Source: Chlamydiota bacterium | Lineage (GTDB): Bacteria; Chlamydiota; Chlamydiia; Chlamydiales; Rhabdochlamydiaceae | DNA: 8,394 bases | Direction of reading: 5' to 3' | Assembly (NCBI GenBank): GCA_013041585.1 | Contig: JABEVM010000188.1 | Coordinates: 1 to 8,394 of the forward strand | Shown: positions 5,975 to 8,394 of the stretch, piece after piece | Layout: every line of letters starts with the position of its first letter | Position numbering within the stretch: position 1 is the first letter of the stretch | The notes under the pieces: model-generated | Seen by the model: only the letters and a program-made list of their open reading frames with translations | What the model was told of the DNA's origin: nothing | Databases searched by the model: none | Position numbers and translations under genes: made by a program

Positions 5975-7104
5975 GCAAAGACGAATTTCTTAGGTATGAA
6001 GAAGACTTTCATGCAAAAGATCGTAAGATGCACCGAAAGGAAAGAAAAGAGGCAAGCCAAAAGGATCGTTCTAAATACAAAAAATCCGATCAAGATCAAA
6101 AGAAAAAACTTTCCCTCGACTCTTTACCCCTTGAAAAAGACGAAACGCACTCTAAAGGATTAGTACTTGCGGTCACTTCGGAAGGGATTGCCGTCGAGTG
6201 TGAAAAGCATATTTATCTTTGCTCCCTTAAAGGGAATCTCAAGCAAGAAAAAAGTCGCAATAAAAATTTAATCGTTGTAGGTGATGAGGTCCTCTTTACC
6301 CCCCAAAATCAAAATGAAGGAGTCATTGTTCAAATCGAAAAAAGACATTCGATCCTCTCTAGAGCAGATAACTTATCTAGACGCAAGCAACAACTCATCG
6401 CAGTAAATATAAACCAAGTACTGATCACTTCAAGCGTCCTCCTCCCTCCTATAAAACCTTATTTAATTGATAGATATATCATCGCAGCCAAAAAGGGAAA
6501 TCTCACGCCCATCATCGTAATCAATAAAATAGACCTTTTAGATAGCCCCCCTAAGGAAGTCCCTGCTGAAGAAGTAGAAAAAGAAAAACGCCTTTATGAA
6601 GAATTGCTTGCAATCTATAGGAGCCTACAGATTCCCGTTTATCCTGTGAGTACAAAAACTGGGCAGGGTATAGAAGAATTGAAAAAGGCTATGCAAAATA
6701 CAACATCGGTATTTTCTGGTCAGTCTGGAGTCGGAAAATCTTCGCTTATCAATCTCGTGGTAGGAACTGATTTGGCTATTGGAAAGATCGTGGAAAAAAC
6801 AAGCAAGGGTTCGCATACGACTTCAACAGCTCATCTTCTTCCCTTGGCAAACGGGGGATTCTGCATCGACACTCCTGGTATTAAGAGCTTTGGAATCTGG
6901 GACTTAGAAAAAAAAGAAATACAAGAACATTTTCCAGAAATCCATTATTATTCTCAAAACTGTAAATTTCCCGACTGCCGCCACGCGCAGGAACCTGGAT
7001 GTGCAGTCATAAAAGCAGTAGAGGAAGACCTTATTTCTTCCTTGCGATTTGCTTCCTACTCCGCTTTAATAGAAGATCTTTCAAAAGAACATCAGCACCG
7101 TTAA
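5971..7104 (+). CDS. rsgA: Ribosome small-subunit assembly GTPase RsgA (YjeQ)
   Basis: RsgA binds the maturing 30S subunit near the decoding site and uses GTP hydrolysis to help late assembly. The 377-residue protein shows the circularly permuted GTPase order that defines the family: G4 NKID (185-188) and G5 VSTK (226-229) come before G1 GQSGVGKSS (250-258), the G2 region SHTTS (281-285) and G3 DTPG (300-303). An OB-fold occupies about 62-125. The zinc motif is complete, with Cys331, Cys336, His338 and Cys344 (C-x4-C-x-H-x5-C). It is longer than most homologues (about 290-350) because of a charged Lys/Glu/Asp-rich extension of about 55 residues at the N-terminus, likely disordered and possibly RNA-binding. 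It overlaps the methyltransferase gene by four bases and precedes eno by 22, suggesting a transcription unit linking RNA modification, ribosome maturation and glycolysis. Assignment is firm; the extension's role is a guess. Confidence 0.95.
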   Translation: MSKDEFLRYEEDFHAKDRKMHRKERKEASQKDRSKYKKSDQDQKKKLSLDSLPLEKDETHSKGLVLAVTSEGIAVECEKHIYLCSLKGNLKQEKSRNKNLIVVGDEVLFTPQNQNEGVIVQIEKRHSILSRADNLSRRKQQLIAVNINQVLITSSVLLPPIKPYLIDRYIIAAKKGNLTPIIVINKIDLLDSPPKEVPAEEVEKEKRLYEELLAIYRSLQIPVYPVSTKTGQGIEELKKAMQNTTSVFSGQSGVGKSSLINLVVGTDLAIGKIVEKTSKGSHTTSTAHLLPLANGGFCIDTPGIKSFGIWDLEKKEIQEHFPEIHYYSQNCKFPDCRHAQEPGCAVIKAVEEDLISSLRFASYSALIEDLSKEHQHR

Positions 7105-7114
7105 CCATATATTT

Positions 7115-7120
7115 AAGAGG
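7115..7120 (+). promoter_or_regulatory. Ribosome binding site of eno
   Basis: AAGAGG stands six bases before the ATG at 7127 and confirms the enolase start. It lies in the 22-base gap after rsgA, which has no room for a terminator plus a separate promoter. Confidence 0.65.
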
Positions 7121-7126
7121 CTTTCC

Positions 7127-8394
7127 ATGTCAGAAATTGAATCAATACGCGCCTTAGAAATTCTCGATTCTAGAGGTAATCCTACACTTGAAGTTACTGT
7201 AAAAACCAAATCAGGCCATGTGGGTAAAGCAGCTGTACCTTCCGGAGCATCAACAGGTGAGCATGAAGCAATTGAACTTCGAGATGGAGAGAAAAGATAT
7301 TTTGGAAAAGGGGTGCAAAAAGCAGTGCAAAACGTAAATGGCCCTATCGCTAAACTTCTGCATGGCAAATGTGTTTTGCAGCAAACATTTTTAGATTCTT
7401 TGATGATCGCAGAAGATGGCACTGAGAACAAAGGTAAATTAGGAGCGAATGCAATTTTAGGAGCTTCTTTAGCAATAGCCCGGGCTGCAGCAAATACACT
7501 TGGAGTGCCCCTTTATCGCTATATCGGGGGTTGCCATACAAACTTATTACCTCGTCCCATGATGAATATCATTAACGGGGGAGCTCACGCTGATAATTCG
7601 CTTGATTTCCAAGAATTTATGATCCGTCCAATTGGCCTTCCCACTTTTCGCGAAGCTATTCGTGCAGGAGTAGAAATTTTTCATACTTTGAAAAAACTTC
7701 TTCAAAAAGAAGGCTATGCAACCTCTGTTGGTGATGAAGGAGGATTTGCGCCTAATCTTTCTTCTAACGAACAGACCTTAGAATTTATCATGAAAGCGAT
7801 AGAACAAGCAGGATATAAGCCAGGGAAAGAAATCACAATTGGCTTAGATTGCGCAGCTTCAGAATTCTATGATAAAGCTTCAAACTCTTACATCGAAGCC
7901 AAAAAGAAAAAAGCAGGAGAAAAATTTGCGTCCAGATCTGCTTCCGAAATGGTGACTTACTTTGAAGAACTTTGTAAAAAATACCCAATCGACTCCATTG
8001 AAGATCCGTTAGATCAAAATGATTGGGATGGGTGGAAGCTCATGACCGCTCGCATGAAAGATAAAGTTCAAATTGTGGGCGATGATCTTTTTGTCACAAA
8101 TACCAAGTTTTTACAAAAAGGCATTGAGCAAAAAGCTGCGAACGCAATCTTAATTAAAGTAAACCAAATCGGCACACTTACTGAAACCCTTGATACGATC
8201 CAGCTTGCTAAACAAAACGGCTATGGCACCATCATATCTCATCGTTCAGGCGAGACAGAAGACACCACGATTGCGGATATTGCGGTTGCAACTAGAGCCG
8301 GCCAAATCAAAACTGGCTCCCTTTCTAGATCGGATCGAGTTGCAAAATACAATCGACTTTTAGAAATTGAATCAGAATTAGGACAAAGCGCGAT
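7127..8394 (+). CDS. eno: Enolase (phosphopyruvate hydratase), C-terminal end cut by window
   Basis: Enolase converts 2-phosphoglycerate to phosphoenolpyruvate, the penultimate step of glycolysis, in the cytoplasm. The frame runs for 422 complete codons to the right edge with no stop; family members are about 425-432 residues, so only a few residues are missing. By alignment from memory with the E. coli enzyme, the mobile-loop SGASTG is at 39-44, Glu164 lies in FQEFM, the acid Glu204 in VGDEGGFAPN, metal ligands are Asp241 (LDCAASEFY), Glu292 (SIEDPLD) and Asp319 (VGDDLFVTN), the base Lys344 is in ILIKVNQIG, and SHRSGETED (371-379) and Lys395 (QIKTGS) complete the site. All key residues are present, so the enzyme should be active. 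It probably shares a transcript with rsgA. In C. trachomatis I recall eno lying next to rsbU, which supports the taxonomic placement. Confidence 0.97.
   Translation, partial: MSEIESIRALEILDSRGNPTLEVTVKTKSGHVGKAAVPSGASTGEHEAIELRDGEKRYFGKGVQKAVQNVNGPIAKLLHGKCVLQQTFLDSLMIAEDGTENKGKLGANAILGASLAIARAAANTLGVPLYRYIGGCHTNLLPRPMMNIINGGAHADNSLDFQEFMIRPIGLPTFREAIRAGVEIFHTLKKLLQKEGYATSVGDEGGFAPNLSSNEQTLEFIMKAIEQAGYKPGKEITIGLDCAASEFYDKASNSYIEAKKKKAGEKFASRSASEMVTYFEELCKKYPIDSIEDPLDQNDWDGWKLMTARMKDKVQIVGDDLFVTNTKFLQKGIEQKAANAILIKVNQIGTLTETLDTIQLAKQNGYGTIISHRSGETEDTTIADIAVATRAGQIKTGSLSRSDRVAKYNRLLEIESELGQSA

Noticed and set aside
7127..8394. Enolase as a truncated or broken gene because no stop codon is seen
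   Set aside because: The frame is intact with all catalytic residues; the window simply ends a few codons before the expected stop.

Overview
The window looks like a piece of chromosome from a Chlamydiae bacterium, most likely a 'Chlamydia-like' environmental lineage rather than the genus Chlamydia. The clue is an RsbU-type membrane phosphatase lying close to enolase, a neighbourhood that I recall from Chlamydia trachomatis (CT588 rsbU beside CT587 eno). Here a SpoU-family methyltransferase gene and an rsgA gene are added between them. The DNA is fairly A+T-rich, genes are tightly packed, and codon use looks even across the window. I see no RNA gene, insertion sequence, prophage part or CRISPR array. 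The placement rests on gene content and remembered gene order, not on a database search.

Region 1 (1-2128, + strand) is a metN-metI-metQ operon for a methionine-type ABC importer. The ATPase gene is cut by the left edge and the three genes overlap by 4 and 1 bases. Region 2 (2144-5188, - strand) holds a long rsbU-like gene and, 171 bases downstream of it, a gene for a 311-residue membrane-anchored protein of unknown function. The latter has a faint protein-kinase-like layout. The metQ and 311-residue genes converge with only 15 bases between them, and a possible terminator for the minus-strand unit lies inside the 3' end of metQ.

Region 3 (5222-8394, + strand) starts only 33 bases from the rsbU start and is transcribed divergently. 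It contains a SpoU/TrmH-family RNA 2'-O-methyltransferase, the ribosome-assembly GTPase RsgA (overlapping by 4 bases) and enolase (22 bases later, cut by the right edge a few codons before its expected end). The three genes probably form one transcription unit.

The genes fit an obligate intracellular lifestyle: amino-acid import from the host, a membrane sensor phosphatase thought to feed a partner-switching circuit, ribosome and RNA maturation, and central glycolysis. The least explained parts are the 311-residue protein and the 171-base gap upstream of it. That gap holds an inverted repeat, a direct repeat and a T8A9 tract.
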